Source: CBDCGJ01 sp965216645 (GTDB lineage Bacteria; Pseudomonadota; Alphaproteobacteria; GCA-2731375). From it: a stretch of DNA of 64,000 nt. The notes beneath the pieces are model-generated. The model did not search any database and was not told the origin of the DNA. It was given only the letters and a program-made list of their open reading frames with translations. Shown piece after piece: positions 36,268 to 45,385 of the stretch. Every line of letters starts with the position of its first letter. Position 1 is the first letter of the stretch. The translations under genes were made by a program, and so were the position numbers. The stretch lies in the NCBI GenBank assembly GCA_965216645.1, contig CBDCGJ010000017.1:15075-79074 (forward strand), in the 5' to 3' direction.

Positions 36268-37207
36268 CGTCCCGCACATTCGGCACGTTGTCGTCGGTAT
36301 TTGCCGGCAGCAGACCGAATTTCGACGATAACGCGCGGTACCTGCCGACTGCGGCATGCTTGACATCGTCCGTAAAATACGGCGCCGGAGACGCATCGCC
36401 ATCGGGATCGTAGCCGTTTTCGATCAGCATCCGGCGCACGAATTCCTTGTCGAGGCTTTCGGGCTCTTCACCGTTCGACAAACGCTGCTCGTAAGTGTCG
36501 GAGATCCAGTATCGCGACGAGTCGGGCGTGTGTACCTCGTCGACGAACAAGAGCGTCCCGTCGGGAAGCAGGCCAAGTTCGTATTTCGTATCGACAAGAA
36601 TGAGACCGTGTTGGGCGGCGACCTCCTGCCCATGCGCAAAAACTCTCATGACCATGTCTGCCGCCCGCTCGAACAAAGCCGGCATCATGATCCGGCGCTC
36701 GATGATCTCAGCCGGCGATATGTTTTCGTCGCGGCCATCGATCGCCTTAGTGGAAGGCGTCAGGATGGTTTCCTTGAACTTTTCGTTCTTCTTCATACCT
36801 GACGGCATTTCCACCCCGGAAATCACGCGCGAATGATTTCGATACGCATACCAAGATGACGTCGTCGTCGAACCCGTCAGATATCCCCGCACGACAAACT
36901 CGATCGGAACGACATCCGCGTTTCTGTTGTAGGTGACATTGGGGTGGGGCTGATGAAGAAAATGGCTCGGGATACCCAAATCGTCGAGCCGCTTAAACCA
37001 GTCCACCGCAATGGCATTCAAGATCGCGCCTTTCCCAGGGATCGCGCCAAGCACATAATCGAAGGCCGAAACGCGATCCGTGACGAGGATGGCGCGAACG
37101 CCGTTTTCGAAGACGTAGCTCTCGCGCACTTTGCCCGAATGGCGCTGGCATCGATCTATTTCCGGTCCATTCAGAATCTCTCCGGACACCTGTCTCGTTC
37201 TCCTCAT
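36230..37207 (-). CDS. purC: SAICAR synthetase, long form
   Basis: This 325-residue protein carries the family motifs SGKVRESYVF, TDRVSAFDYVLG, IPGKGAILNAIAVDWF, VRGYLTGSTTTSSW and ILVDTKYELG, with LFVDEVHTPDSSRYW. It catalyses the ATP-driven joining of CAIR and aspartate in purine synthesis. At about 325 residues it is of the longer, yeast-like kind rather than the 240-residue form common in bacteria. It is not in an operon with other pur genes; purD lies 12 kb away. Confidence 0.9.
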   Translation of the reverse strand: MRRTRQVSGEILNGPEIDRCQRHSGKVRESYVFENGVRAILVTDRVSAFDYVLGAIPGKGAILNAIAVDWFKRLDDLGIPSHFLHQPHPNVTYNRNADVVPIEFVVRGYLTGSTTTSSWYAYRNHSRVISGVEMPSGMKKNEKFKETILTPSTKAIDGRDENISPAEIIERRIMMPALFERAADMVMRVFAHGQEVAAQHGLILVDTKYELGLLPDGTLLFVDEVHTPDSSRYWISDTYEQRLSNGEEPESLDKEFVRRMLIENGYDPDGDASPAPYFTDDVKHAAVGRYRALSSKFGLLPANTDDNVPNVRDVIEGARHFAFAS

Positions 37208-37294
37208 ATTTGATGTGGACCGCAGTCGACGCGCCACGACCTTCGGCTTAGCCTTTGTTCCGGTTCCGACCGCGGCTGAGACGTCTTGAGCCGA

Positions 37295-37981
37295 TCAGGA
37301 CGGCGCGACGTAGCGGAAGACGTAGGCCTGTTCATACTCGTATTGCATTCGGTCGGCGACGCGCCGGAAAAAGCGGTCCGGTAAGGCGACCGGGGTGAAA
37401 CTCGTGGGCTGCAGCCGCTGCAAGCCAACCGTAAATCCCTCGTTTTGGAAGGCCAGGACGAGATCGTCCAGGCTGTGCAGCTGCATCTTTACGGCACCGT
37501 ATCGATCAATCTCTTCGCGCAGATAAGGTAAGCTGGGATTTTCGTCGTAATCGCTGTAAGCCGCGTAATAGACGCCGCCGGGTTTTAACGCGTGGCGTAT
37601 TTGGCGCGCGTGATCGGCGAGATCTTCGATCAGATAGATCACGGCGCTGCTGACGGCCAAATCGAAACGGTTCGCGTAAGGCTCAAGGCTGGCTGTCGCG
37701 ACATAGTCGAGCGGCAGATCGCCCTTGCGCTGATTGGCGATGTCCACGGATTGGCGGGCCAGATCGACCCCCAAGCCAGACGCAAACGGCCGCTGACGAT
37801 AGAGGAACCGCAGAAAGCCGCCTTGGTTGCAGCCGAAATCGAGGACATGGCGACCGTCCAGGTCTGTTTCCACGATCGTCTCCAGAATTTTCTGCCAATG
37901 CTGATCGTGACTTTCCTCCATCCGCTGCTCGCCTTCCGACGCATCGTTCCACCAGACGTCATAGAGTTCGGATTTGCTCAT
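37295..37981 (-). CDS. Class I SAM-dependent methyltransferase
   Basis: This 228-residue protein from MSKSELYDVWW has the SAM-binding motif I VLDFGCNQGGFLRFL, an acidic residue at the end of strand 2 (LGVDLARQSV) and motif IV FDLAVSSAVIYLIEDL. The substrate is unknown. The start at 37981 has GGAAAGCGGAACC upstream. It lies 87 bp upstream of purC on the same strand. Confidence 0.82.
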   Translation of the reverse strand: MSKSELYDVWWNDASEGEQRMEESHDQHWQKILETIVETDLDGRHVLDFGCNQGGFLRFLYRQRPFASGLGVDLARQSVDIANQRKGDLPLDYVATASLEPYANRFDLAVSSAVIYLIEDLADHARQIRHALKPGGVYYAAYSDYDENPSLPYLREEIDRYGAVKMQLHSLDDLVLAFQNEGFTVGLQRLQPTSFTPVALPDRFFRRVADRMQYEYEQAYVFRYVAPS

Positions 37982-38165
37982 GGTTCCGCTTTCCAGTTTG
38001 CATGTTCGTTTCGGCACGAATAGGTGCACCCGAACAAGACCTCCCACCGATATAACCCGATATGAATCGAACCGGTAGTTGCATGGTTAAATATGTTATG
38101 TAATAACATTTTCGATACTTAATGAAAACAAAACGTATCCCGAACCCCGAGGCAATGGATGTGTC

Positions 38166-38567
38166 ATGAATTCGATCTCTAAACATATATTCTTGATGGA
38201 CAAGCTCGCCGTGACGACATCGGCTTTCTGTGCCGTTCACTGCCTCTTTCTACCACTTCTGCTTGGCGTCTTTCCCGCCTTGGGCGCAACCATGTTCGGT
38301 AAGGAGTCGTTTCACGTTCTATTGCTATGGCTGGTCATACCGCTCAGCTTGATTGCGCTTACGATGGGTTGCCGGAAACACAAGAATCGGATAGTCGCTT
38401 TCTTGGGTCTCGCCGGTTTGGCCTTTCTGATCGGCGCCGCGGCTCTCGGGCACGATATCCTTGGCGAAGGCGGCGAACGCGTCGTGACGCTTATCGGCGC
38501 AACCGCGATTGCCGGGGCACATCTGCGGAATTACGCTCTTTGCCGCCGTGCGGACTGCGACAGGTGA
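38166..38567 (+). CDS. MerC-domain membrane protein
   Basis: This 133-residue protein has four predicted membrane helices and the MerC cysteine pair C22/C26 in AFCAVHCLFLP, with a further CRKHKN and a C-terminal CRRADCDR. MerC proteins import mercury or bind other metals at the inner membrane. No mer regulator or reductase is adjacent. It is convergent with a cation-diffusion gene 85 bp away, which also carries N-terminal cysteines, so a joint metal role is plausible. Confidence 0.8.
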   Translation: MNSISKHIFLMDKLAVTTSAFCAVHCLFLPLLLGVFPALGATMFGKESFHVLLLWLVIPLSLIALTMGCRKHKNRIVAFLGLAGLAFLIGAAALGHDILGEGGERVVTLIGATAIAGAHLRNYALCRRADCDR

Positions 38568-38652
38568 GGGAGGATCGTCGAAGTAAAGACGTGAGCGTTC
38601 GGTCTCAAACTCAATTCCGCAAAAATCATCCTTGTGGCCGAATCCGTAAAAC

Positions 38653-39270
38653 TCAATGTGCCGGACGCAATTCCTGGATAGCGCTGCGGAGAACGCGGGT
38701 CGCGGACCTTAGGAACAGAACAAGCAATAGGGTCGCGATCAAAACATCCGGCCATCCGGAGGCAAACGCCCAGACCGCGACCGCCGTGGCGATCACGGCG
38801 AGCCCCTCGAAAACGTCATTCCGCGAACATTCCCACACGGAAGCCATGTTTACGTCCGCATTCCGATAGGGATGCAATAGGCGCAGGCAGATCAGGTTGG
38901 CGGCAAAATTCAGCAGTGCGACGGCACCCATCGTTTCCACGATCGGCGTTTCAAGATGAAAAATTTGCCAGCCGATGCGAACCGCCACCGCCAGCGCGGC
39001 CCCATAGATCAACAACCCCTTGAACAAGGCAACGCGCGCCTTGGCGACGGCACCGGCCCCAACGACGGCCAGGCTCAACCCGTAGGTCAAAGCGTCGCCG
39101 AAATTGTCGAGCATACCGGACAGGAGCGATGAGGAACCGCTGACCGCAGCACCCGCAACCATCATCAGAAAAGTTGCGACATTTATCGCGAGCACCCAAA
39201 TCAGAACGCGCCGCTGCCGCGTTTCCAATGCCGCGACATCCAAATCATGTTGGCAACAACCGTCACTCAT
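38653..39270 (-). CDS. Cation-diffusion-facilitator-like transporter
   Basis: From ATG 39270 this is a 205-residue protein with about six hydrophobic helices and the CDF core SGSSSLLSGMLDNFGDALTYGLSL, in which the D-x3-D metal motif of helix 2 is visible. It lacks the C-terminal cytoplasmic domain of classic CDF exporters and begins MSDGCCQHDLDV, a Cys/His-rich tip that may bind the metal. It probably exports a divalent cation. Confidence 0.8.
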   Translation of the reverse strand: MSDGCCQHDLDVAALETRQRRVLIWVLAINVATFLMMVAGAAVSGSSSLLSGMLDNFGDALTYGLSLAVVGAGAVAKARVALFKGLLIYGAALAVAVRIGWQIFHLETPIVETMGAVALLNFAANLICLRLLHPYRNADVNMASVWECSRNDVFEGLAVIATAVAVWAFASGWPDVLIATLLLVLFLRSATRVLRSAIQELRPAH

Positions 39271-39448
39271 TAATTCGATTATCCGTGATCCGGTCACGAG
39301 GGTAAAGGACCGTGTCTGGTCGAACATACAAACATGACCTTAGCCCGGCGCGCGCCGGACAACTTTTTTCCCGCATGAACTAATTGGCCTCCGTTCGGAT
39401 TTGAGTATGTTTCAATCAGATATTTCTAATATTCCAACTGGAGGCTTT

Positions 39449-39718
39449 ATGTTGAGAAGGCTTGCCGTTCCGGCGTTCGTCGCCGCCATGGCTTTTCCCG
39501 CCGTAATGCTGGCGCAGGAACATTTCGATCCGAAGGGCAAACCGCCCGCCGAACATACCATCGCGGTGATGGAGAAGCTGCGGAAGTCGCTGAATATCGC
39601 CGACGAGCGCGATTTCGAGGAGAGCAAACGCGGCTTCATCGCGGCGCCGGATTATCAGAAGTTCAAGGCCGATGCCGCCGCGGGGTCGCCAAGGCCGACA
39701 TTGATCAGCACATCATAG
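39449..39718 (+). pseudogene. 5' fragment of an alkyl-sulfatase-like gene
   Basis: The sequence starts with a signal peptide (MLRRLAVPAFVAAMAFPAVM, then LAQE) and continues EHFDPKGKPPAEHT, RDFEESKRGFIAAPDYQKFKADAA, which matches the N-terminus of BDS1-type alkylsulfatases of the metallo-beta-lactamase fold. Homology stops near 39690 and the catalytic domain (over 500 residues) is absent. A good ribosome site (CTGGAGG) remains, so a short secreted peptide could still be made. It abuts a fragment of another gene on the opposite strand. Confidence 0.6.
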
Positions 39719-39906
39719 ATCTCGATGAACGAGGCGATCGACGCCGGCACGCCGAAAATCACGTAGCCGGCGTTGATAAACAGCATCAGCCCAATGCCCT
39801 AGAACAGGAACGGCCTGAACCTCTGCCGACGCACCCCCCGCAGCAACAAGACCGCCCACACAACCAGCGCCGCATGCACCGTCAGGACGCCAATCGGCAA
39901 TGCCAT
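39692..39906 (-). pseudogene. 5' fragment of a small membrane protein gene with an internal stop
   Basis: Read from ATG 39906 the frame gives MALPIGVLTVHAALVVWAVL, then RRQRFRPFLF, a TAG at about 39800, then GIGLMLFINAGYVIFGVPASIASFIEIYDVL up to the junction near 39692. Two hydrophobic helices are visible. The family is not recognised. Together with the sulfatase fragment facing it, this marks a deletion or rearrangement junction. Confidence 0.5.
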
Positions 39907-40016
39907 TGCCGCCTCCCCTCGGCTGTTGTTTTGCCCGCCGTATTAAAGCGGAATTCACCCACGACGGCCACCCCCGTTCGCGTGGCCAGCGGATCGGGGA
40001 TTTACGCCGAGAACGG

Positions 40017-40772
40017 TTATTTGGCGGGCGCTTGGGCGGCGTTGATGATTTTTTGTAGATCGAGCGGTGCGGGCGGCGGTTTGTGCTGGGTGTGGACGGA
40101 GCGTGGCCACCAGCGCTCGAAGGTCTCGGCCAACGGCCGCGAGCCGTGTAGTTCGATCAATCCCGCGCCGAGTGCGTCGTGCAGCGGCGTGTAGTCCAGC
40201 CAGACGCTGGTCATAGTTCTCAAGTCCGACACGATGTATAGATCGATATCAAATCCAGGGTCTTGAACGCAGAGGTCGACTTCGCCATTTTTCACGACCA
40301 ACCACCATTCGTCTGTCCACCAATTGTCTTTTTTTAGACGCGGTCGATCGGTGTATTCGATCTTGATGACGGTTTGCCCGGACCCAAACTCGCTGGCGTC
40401 GAGCATCATGCTGATATCCCACATCAGCAAGCTTTCATCGAGTTCCTCCTCGTCTAGCCCCTCTCTCAACCAACGCTGGCCCCAAGCGCCGAGTAGGAAA
40501 ATCACGGACCGCAGTTCGAGCGCCGCCGCGGTCGGCCGATATTCGACGGCGCGAGATCCCGGGACCTGACGGCGCACGACAAGTCCGTGTTGTTCGAATT
40601 CCTTCAATCGTTTCGAGAGCAAGGAGGGCGACATCAACGGGACGCCCTGGCGGATATCGTTGAACCGGCAGACGCCGCCCAGAATATCCCGTAGAAGTAA
40701 CAAGGTCCAACGCTTGGACAACAAGTCGGCGGCGCGGGCCACCGGGCAATACTGACCGTAGCTTTTCCTCAT
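40017..40772 (-). CDS. HxlR-type regulator with a C-terminal ligand-like domain
   Basis: This 251-residue protein has an HxlR winged helix in the first 100 residues (YGQYCPVARAADLLSKRWTLLLLRDIL, FNDIRQGVPLMSPSLLSKRLKEFEQHGLVVRR). A further 130 residues resemble the C-terminal domain of its paralogue at 45386, with WWLVVKNGEVDLCVQDPGFDIDLYIVSDLRTMTSVWL, a pattern like SCP2 sterol-carrier domains. The start at MRKSYGQ is chosen because the HxlR domain begins there. It is divergent from the flavin oxidase gene, which it probably regulates. Confidence 0.78.
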   Translation of the reverse strand: MRKSYGQYCPVARAADLLSKRWTLLLLRDILGGVCRFNDIRQGVPLMSPSLLSKRLKEFEQHGLVVRRQVPGSRAVEYRPTAAALELRSVIFLLGAWGQRWLREGLDEEELDESLLMWDISMMLDASEFGSGQTVIKIEYTDRPRLKKDNWWTDEWWLVVKNGEVDLCVQDPGFDIDLYIVSDLRTMTSVWLDYTPLHDALGAGLIELHGSRPLAETFERWWPRSVHTQHKPPPAPLDLQKIINAAQAPAK

Positions 40773-40927
40773 ACAAGTAACGATAGCGCAGCGGCTAGGC
40801 GGCAACTAGTACATTAATTGAATCTCATATTGATTCTTTTGCTGAACTTGAAGGCACTCGGAACGTATTTGAAAATGATCGAAGTGCCCATAACCCGTCC
40901 CGTTCGTCTTGACTGAAGGAGTTGGAA

Positions 40928-42352
40928 ATGTCCCAAAGCCGCGCAGCGACCACCGCAAAATCTCAACAAGCCTACGAGGAATTCGTCGCCCGCCATCGCG
41001 GGGCCTGTATCTTCCCCGGCGACCGGGATTACGACGAGGCGCGCCTAGTCTGGAACAAAGGTATCGACAAACGTCCGGCGGTGATCGTCCAATGTACAGG
41101 GGTCGCAGACGTTGTTGCCGCGGTGAATTTCGCCCGCGACCAAGGGTTGGAAGTTGCGGTGCGCGGCGGCGGCCATAATGTCGCCGGCAACGCGGTTTGC
41201 GACGACGGCATCGTCATCGACCTGGCGGCGATGAACCATGTCCGCGTCGACGTGGCGCGGCGTCGGGTTCGGGCCGGCGGCGGCGCGACGATCGGCGATG
41301 TCGATCACGAGACGCAGGCTTTCGCCCTGGCGGTACCACTGGGGATCGTCTCGCAGACCGGCATCGGCGGCTTGACCCTATGCGGCGGCCATAGCTGGTT
41401 GACTCGCAAGCACGGCTTCGCTTGCGATAATCTCGTCTCCGTCGACTTGGTGACGGCCGACGGCGACTATGTCGTCGCCAGCGAAGACGAAAACGCGGAT
41501 TTGTTCTGGGCCGTCCGAGGCGGCGGCGGCAACTTCGGTGTCGTCACGGCCTTCGAGTTCGAGGCCCATCCAGTCGGGCCGGACGTCGCGTTCTGCGCGA
41601 CCTTCTACCCGATCGAAGAAGCCGCTAGCGTGTTCCGCAGTTGGCGCGACTTCCTGGCCGACGCGCCGGACGAATTCACGCCGCAGATCGCCCTCTGGTC
41701 GATCCCGGCCCATGAGTTGTTTCCCGAAGATCTGCATGGACGCGAGATCGTCGTGACATCGGGCCTCTATTGCGGTCCGACCGCGGAGGGCGAACGGTTC
41801 ATCCAGCCCATGCGGGAGTTTGGCACGGTCCTGCTCGATATGAGCGGGATCATTCCCTATACCGACGTGCAGCAGGCCTTCGATGCGTTCTTCAAGACCA
41901 AATGCGAACGCTACAATTATTGGAAGTCGCTCTACCTCGACAACTTGGACGACGCTGTGATCGACCGCATCGTGGCGCGCGGTCGCGACCGACCCACCGA
42001 TTGGACGCTGATACCGATCCGCCTTATGGGTGGCGCCAGCGGCCGGGTACCGGCGGACGCGACGGCGCTGGGCGGGCGCGCGGCGCCGATCATGCTGAGC
42101 ATCGACAGCGCCTGGACGGATTCCGCCGACGGCGAACGCACGGTCGCCTGGGCTCGCGAATTCTGGGAAGAGATGTGCGACGACGGTCCAGGTAGCATCT
42201 ATCTCAACTTCGTTGGCAGCGGTGACGATACCGACGAAATGCTGCGGGCGTCTTACGGCGATGCGAACTACGAACGTCTGGTCGCGATCAAATCCAAATA
42301 TGATCCGACGAACATGTTCCATCTCAATCAGAACATCCGGCCGGACCCATAG
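40928..42352 (+). CDS. FAD-linked oxidoreductase of the berberine-bridge-enzyme family
   Basis: This 474-residue protein has the FAD_binding_4 domain with RGGGHNVAGN (H83 is the expected 8-alpha-histidyl attachment site), GIGGLTLCGGHSWLTRKHGFACDN, and the BBE C-terminal YDPTNMFHLNQNI. In most relatives the sequence after GGLTL is GGG(W/F)G; here it is C152-GGHS, so the second part of the flavin environment is altered. It oxidises an alcohol or sugar-like substrate with O2. The start at 40928 has AAGGAG seven bases upstream. Confidence 0.87.
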   Translation: MSQSRAATTAKSQQAYEEFVARHRGACIFPGDRDYDEARLVWNKGIDKRPAVIVQCTGVADVVAAVNFARDQGLEVAVRGGGHNVAGNAVCDDGIVIDLAAMNHVRVDVARRRVRAGGGATIGDVDHETQAFALAVPLGIVSQTGIGGLTLCGGHSWLTRKHGFACDNLVSVDLVTADGDYVVASEDENADLFWAVRGGGGNFGVVTAFEFEAHPVGPDVAFCATFYPIEEAASVFRSWRDFLADAPDEFTPQIALWSIPAHELFPEDLHGREIVVTSGLYCGPTAEGERFIQPMREFGTVLLDMSGIIPYTDVQQAFDAFFKTKCERYNYWKSLYLDNLDDAVIDRIVARGRDRPTDWTLIPIRLMGGASGRVPADATALGGRAAPIMLSIDSAWTDSADGERTVAWAREFWEEMCDDGPGSIYLNFVGSGDDTDEMLRASYGDANYERLVAIKSKYDPTNMFHLNQNIRPDP

Positions 42353-42430
42353 TGAAAAGATGCGCCGGGTTTGACGCTGACACCAGATTCCGGACGCCAA
42401 TCAGATAGCCTCGATGGGCTGAGATGCCCC

Positions 42431-43321
42431 CTATGTCTTCGGCAGGGTGCCGTTACGCTCCGTCGCGATACGCAGCATGGCGGAATCGTCCTGATCCGCC
42501 ATGCTTTCCGCCGCCAGGCGATACCATGCGTGGGCGGCGCTACCGACCGACATGCCGGTGTCGAGCGCTTGCGCCATGGCCAGGCAATAGCGCGAATCCT
42601 TCTCCCGCAAACCGATGGCAAGACCGAATTGGTCGGCCAACCGTCGTTCCGCCATCGGCCGGATCATGCGCGTGACGTGCGGGCTGGCGCAGGGGCCGCT
42701 TTCGACGGCCGCGATCATGGTGTCCGGGTCCAGCTTCAGCTTGTGGGCGAGATGGACGGCTTCGGCGATCGAAGCGATATGGACGGCGCCCAGAAGATTG
42801 TTGATCAGCTTGAAGGCGGTCCCGGTTCCGACCTCACCAAAATGAAGGATCTGCGAGGAAATGTTCTCCAGCAGCGGTCGCGCCCGTTCCAGGTCGGCGG
42901 CGGCGGCACCGACCAGCAGAACCAGGTCGCCTGCCGCGGCGACCGCCGGCATGCCGTTCACCGGGCAATCGATGTAGGCGCAGCCTTGTGCCACGGCCGC
43001 GGCGGAGAGTCGGCCGACAAAGCCGTGGGAGATCGTACTGGTTTCGATCGCCAATGCCCCGGCTTTGACGGACGCCAAGGCGCCATCCTCTCCAAGCCAG
43101 ACCCGCTCCGACGCGGCATCGTCGGACACGGAAGAAAACACCGCGTCAGCTTCTGCCGCCGCGTCCGCTGGCGACGAAGCGACGACCGCCCCTTTGGCGG
43201 CCAACCGCGCCGCCTTGTCCGGCGACCGGTTCCAAACGCTCACCTGATGGCCCACCGCCAGCAGATTTTCGACCATGCCGCTGCCCATCTGTCCAGTTCC
43301 GAGAAATGCGATTTTTGCCAT
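42431..43321 (-). CDS. 3-hydroxyisobutyrate-dehydrogenase-like NAD(P)-dependent oxidoreductase
   Basis: From MAKIAFLGTGQMGSGMVENL this 296-residue protein shows the NAD(P) motif GTGQMG, the substrate-binding DCPVNGMPA (relative of DAPVSGG), and GTGTAFKLINNLLG with the catalytic Lys. The family acts on 3-hydroxyacids or reduces small aldehydes. The start at 43321 is preferred since GGAGAAGGACG precedes it. Confidence 0.87.
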   Translation of the reverse strand: MAKIAFLGTGQMGSGMVENLLAVGHQVSVWNRSPDKAARLAAKGAVVASSPADAAAEADAVFSSVSDDAASERVWLGEDGALASVKAGALAIETSTISHGFVGRLSAAAVAQGCAYIDCPVNGMPAVAAAGDLVLLVGAAAADLERARPLLENISSQILHFGEVGTGTAFKLINNLLGAVHIASIAEAVHLAHKLKLDPDTMIAAVESGPCASPHVTRMIRPMAERRLADQFGLAIGLREKDSRYCLAMAQALDTGMSVGSAAHAWYRLAAESMADQDDSAMLRIATERNGTLPKT

Positions 43322-43455
43322 TCCGACGTCCTTCTCCCGAAGTTTCCACTTTTTCCCTCGCAATGCACGCGTGTCGCGTTCGCGAATGGTACCAGAATAT
43401 TGGCCTTCGGCTATTCATGACCACGCGCCCAAGTCGGATCGACGAGAATGCCCGA

Positions 43456-43809
43456 TCACCAGTTGGACAATCCGCCCTTCTGCGACAGATAACCTTCGGC
43501 CGACGGAAATATCGTCTTCATCAACGATACCGTCTCGACCGCACCATCCAACATCGGTTCAATCGACCGCCACCAGGTCTTGAAGACCTCGGTTTCCCAA
43601 TGGGTGTTTATCGCACTTTGGTCGCGAAACACTTCGTAGAAATAGAAGCGATTCGGATTCTCCTGATCGACGAGGATCTGGAACTGAAAAACGCCGTCCT
43701 CCGACAAAATGACCCCTTTGGCTTCCTCGATGCTCGCTTCGATAAACTTCTCGCGACAGTCCGGTTTGACATTGATGGCGAAGAATCCTGAGAGCATCGC
43801 TTCGGTCAT
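43456..43809 (-). CDS. Antibiotic-biosynthesis-monooxygenase (ABM) domain protein
   Basis: This 117-residue protein has the ABM pattern: FFAINVKPDCREKFIEASIEEAKGV, FQFQILVDQENPNRFYFYEVFRDQSAINTHWETEVFKTW (landmarks only). Such proteins act on quinols or signal molecules, or detoxify reactive compounds. GGAGAAGG precedes the ATG. It lies among redox genes controlled by HxlR-type regulators. Confidence 0.8.
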   Translation of the reverse strand: MTEAMLSGFFAINVKPDCREKFIEASIEEAKGVILSEDGVFQFQILVDQENPNRFYFYEVFRDQSAINTHWETEVFKTWWRSIEPMLDGAVETVSLMKTIFPSAEGYLSQKGGLSNW

Positions 43810-43966
43810 TTGCCTTCTCCGTCGAACTATTTATGAGAAATCACTAATAATCATAGCCAATCACTGGCGGGCCGTCGACATCCTGCAGCTAGTCGTCGGT
43901 GCAACCTACTTCGAACGAGCTGCCGTTCCGACATCGGAAGACTACGTCCGGAGAGCAAACAATAGA

Positions 43967-43995
43967 GGAACGGCGGAGGAGGCCCCCGCCGTTCC
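43967..43995 (-). terminator. Probable rho-independent terminator
   Basis: GGAACGGCGG (43967-43976) pairs perfectly with CCGCCGTTCC (43986-43995) around a 9-base loop. On the minus strand it lies about 52 bases past the stop of the gene at 44048-45157 and is followed by a modest T-rich stretch (TCTATTGTTT). Confidence 0.55.
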
Positions 43996-44047
43996 CGGTA
44001 TCATGTTCGACAATACGTGGTTGTCGTTCAGTTGTGTCTATATCGAC

Positions 44048-45157
44048 TTAGGCGGCCATCGTACTTTGCGCCCTACCCTGCCAACCGGACCGGTCGGCGA
44101 TGATCGCCGTGGCGCGGCGGGCGCCGGTGAAGGAGGCCCAGGCGAGAATGCGGATGAATTCCGCGTCGTCGGCACAGTCCGCGCGGACAGCTTCGACCAT
44201 GGTTTCGTCGACCTGATAGGTCGCCTTGGCCAGAACGATGGTCAGCTCGGCGATCGCCCGTTCGCGTCCGCTCAAGCCCGCGACTTCCGGCTTGACCCAG
44301 GAGCGACTGATCGGCATCACCTCGCCGTTCCAGTCGGCCAGCGCCGCCGCGACCGTTTCCCGAACCGCCGGCGTGATCACGGCGCGGGCCTGCGCCTCGA
44401 CCGTACCGACATAGCTCGCCAGCGCTTGCGCCACTCGCGGGTTTGTCTCCGCCCAGGCCAGATCCGCCGGCAGGGGATGGGCGGGCAAAAGCGCCAGGGC
44501 GCGGCCATGCTCGAGCGACACCTGGCGCGTCGCGGTCAATTCCGAACCGAACAGTCGCAAGGCCGTCGCTTTCGCTGACCGCGATCCCAATGGCGCATTC
44601 ACCGGAGTATCCGCCATGACGATATGGCTGAAACGGTTGATGTCGTTCATCGCCAGAAGGCTACCGAACACCTCCGGCAGCTGATCGATGTCGAACGGCA
44701 GATCCGGCGCCTTATCGGTGCCGGCGCCGGCCACGGCCTGGGTCCATTCCAACCGCCGCCGCATCAGTTCGTCTTCCGTTTGAAGGGAGTCCTGCAGAAA
44801 GATGTCCTTGGCGGTCTGGTGGTCGCCGCCGGCATGCACCAGGCTGATCAGCATATCGCCGCAATAGGGGCAGTCGTTGATCTGGGACAGCAAGGCGCAA
44901 ATCGCGTCCTTCGTCGTCCGGTCGACCTTATCCTCCACCAGCATCGCCTCGCGGCCCGCCGTCCATATCGCGGCCATCAGCTCCGGCACCCGCGAGCGGC
45001 TGGTCAACGAGCCGTTGACGAAGAAATCCTCCTTGATCATGTCGTAAACCCGCTTGGTCAAACCGTCCGCCGAGCGCGCCGGTACCGCCGTGACAAAACG
45101 CATGGTTTTCTTCGACAGGTGATCGAACAGCCAAAATCGAAAGTTCTGCGGCAACAT
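44048..45157 (-). CDS. AhpD/carboxymuconolactone-decarboxylase-like peroxidase-related protein
   Basis: This 369-residue protein has two AhpD-like helical repeats. The first carries KDAICALLSQINDCPYCGDML with the redox pair C96/C99 and a nearby His (LVHAGGD), as in alkylhydroperoxidase AhpD. The second half (RERAIAELTIVLAKATYQVDETMVEAV) has the fold but no Cys pair. It is probably an antioxidant or decarboxylase. It has an AAGGAG ribosome site and is divergent from an HxlR-type gene across a 228-bp AT-rich gap with a perfect palindrome. Confidence 0.8.
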   Translation of the reverse strand: MLPQNFRFWLFDHLSKKTMRFVTAVPARSADGLTKRVYDMIKEDFFVNGSLTSRSRVPELMAAIWTAGREAMLVEDKVDRTTKDAICALLSQINDCPYCGDMLISLVHAGGDHQTAKDIFLQDSLQTEDELMRRRLEWTQAVAGAGTDKAPDLPFDIDQLPEVFGSLLAMNDINRFSHIVMADTPVNAPLGSRSAKATALRLFGSELTATRQVSLEHGRALALLPAHPLPADLAWAETNPRVAQALASYVGTVEAQARAVITPAVRETVAAALADWNGEVMPISRSWVKPEVAGLSGRERAIAELTIVLAKATYQVDETMVEAVRADCADDAEFIRILAWASFTGARRATAIIADRSGWQGRAQSTMAA

Positions 45158-45220
45158 GGTTTTTCTCCTTGTTTTGCGTTGTCCGTACCCGAAACGTCCT
45201 ATCTAGGGGCGGGTAATTAA

Positions 45221-45237
45221 AGTACAAAGTTTGTACT
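45221..45237. promoter_or_regulatory. Candidate HxlR operator
   Basis: AGTACAAAGTTTGTACT is a perfect 8-1-8 palindrome in the divergent promoter region, 64 bp upstream of the AhpD-like start. Its position and symmetry suit binding of the dimeric HxlR-type regulator encoded at 45386. Confidence 0.5.
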
Positions 45238-45385
45238 AATATTTTGATCGATTTCTGGCTTGCCCCATATCTGCGGTTAAAGCATTGAATAGCAAAGATA
45301 AATTACATATTTTTACATGAATACAAATTCCGAGAAATGAAATGTGGTATAAATTCCATACTGAAATTTATTGGGAGCGTTTGTC

